Assembly: GCA_937915485.1 (NCBI GenBank)
Contig: CALGII010000115.1
Coordinates: 1 to 14,742 of the forward strand
Direction of reading: 5' to 3'
Origin: an uncultured Ignavibacteriota bacterium
GTDB taxonomy: Bacteria > Bacteroidota > Ignavibacteria > Tepidaquicellales > Tepidaquicellaceae
DNA: 14,742 nucleotides
Numbering within the stretch: the first letter of the stretch is position 1; each line of letters starts with the position of its first letter. This document shows, one piece after another, positions 14,695-14,742 of the stretch. A program made the position numbers and the translations under genes. The notes beneath the pieces were generated by a model, which was not told where the DNA came from, did not search any database, and saw only the letters and a program-made list of their open reading frames with translations.

Positions 14695-14742
14695 AGATCG
14701 GAAGAGCGTCGTGTAGGGAAAGAGTGTAGATCTCGGTGGTCG
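14695..14742. other. Illumina sequencing adapter (non-biological)
   Basis: From AGATCGGAAGAGCGTCGTGT through to the last base, the 48 bases match the reverse complement of the Illumina universal adapter, which I recognise from memory. They follow the kinase codons without a break. This is untrimmed library sequence carried into the assembly and should be masked. Confidence 0.97.

Overview
The window looks like a metagenome-assembled contig from a Gram-negative member of the Bacteroidota/Ignavibacteriota (FCB) group. The evidence is a very large secreted subtilisin with a type IX secretion-type C-terminal domain, a large exported Asp-box beta-propeller of the kind common in that group, A/T-rich start regions mostly lacking Shine-Dalgarno sites, and a 205-residue orphan protein of a type I associate with the same group. 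The last 48 bases are Illumina adapter, so the natural sequence ends at 14694.

Layout. 1-475: 3' end of a HAD-family hydrolase gene, closed by a 13-bp hairpin terminator shared with the convergent gene. 478-4716: divergent pair, an exported C1 (bleomycin hydrolase-like) cysteine peptidase on the minus strand and a 978-residue exported Asp-box propeller on the plus strand. 4862-5143: an HU-family DNA-binding protein. 5194-9393: a 1399-residue secreted S8 protease. 9394-9996: no gene; this stretch is packed with repeats (a 17-bp tandem repeat, a hairpin-bearing repeat duplicated with a 91-92 bp offset, and a REP-like double hairpin). 9997-10730: crcB fluoride channel plus a DUF190 gene, a tight two-gene operon. 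10731-11762: no convincing gene; it holds a striking array of about 25 units with a 20/21-bp period (about 10936-11460), then a duplicated 45-bp element containing TATAAT-like boxes. 11763-12380: the orphan 205-residue protein. 12535-14427: an AT-rich island on the minus strand with the N-terminal half of a DNA methyltransferase, an intact HNH endonuclease, a translationally coupled 61-residue protein, and a start-less C-terminal fragment of a fourth gene. 14612-14694: the last 26 codons of a sensor histidine kinase.

Functional view. The left half is extracellular or periplasmic proteolysis and surface biology plus a nucleoid protein. The middle is a small fluoride-export operon between two repeat-rich intergenic regions. 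The right end resembles a decayed restriction-modification locus: the methyltransferase has lost its 3' half and the last gene its 5' half, with a lower-GC HNH nuclease cassette between the two stumps. The two items most deserving follow-up are the 20/21-bp helically phased array and this rearranged restriction-modification island.
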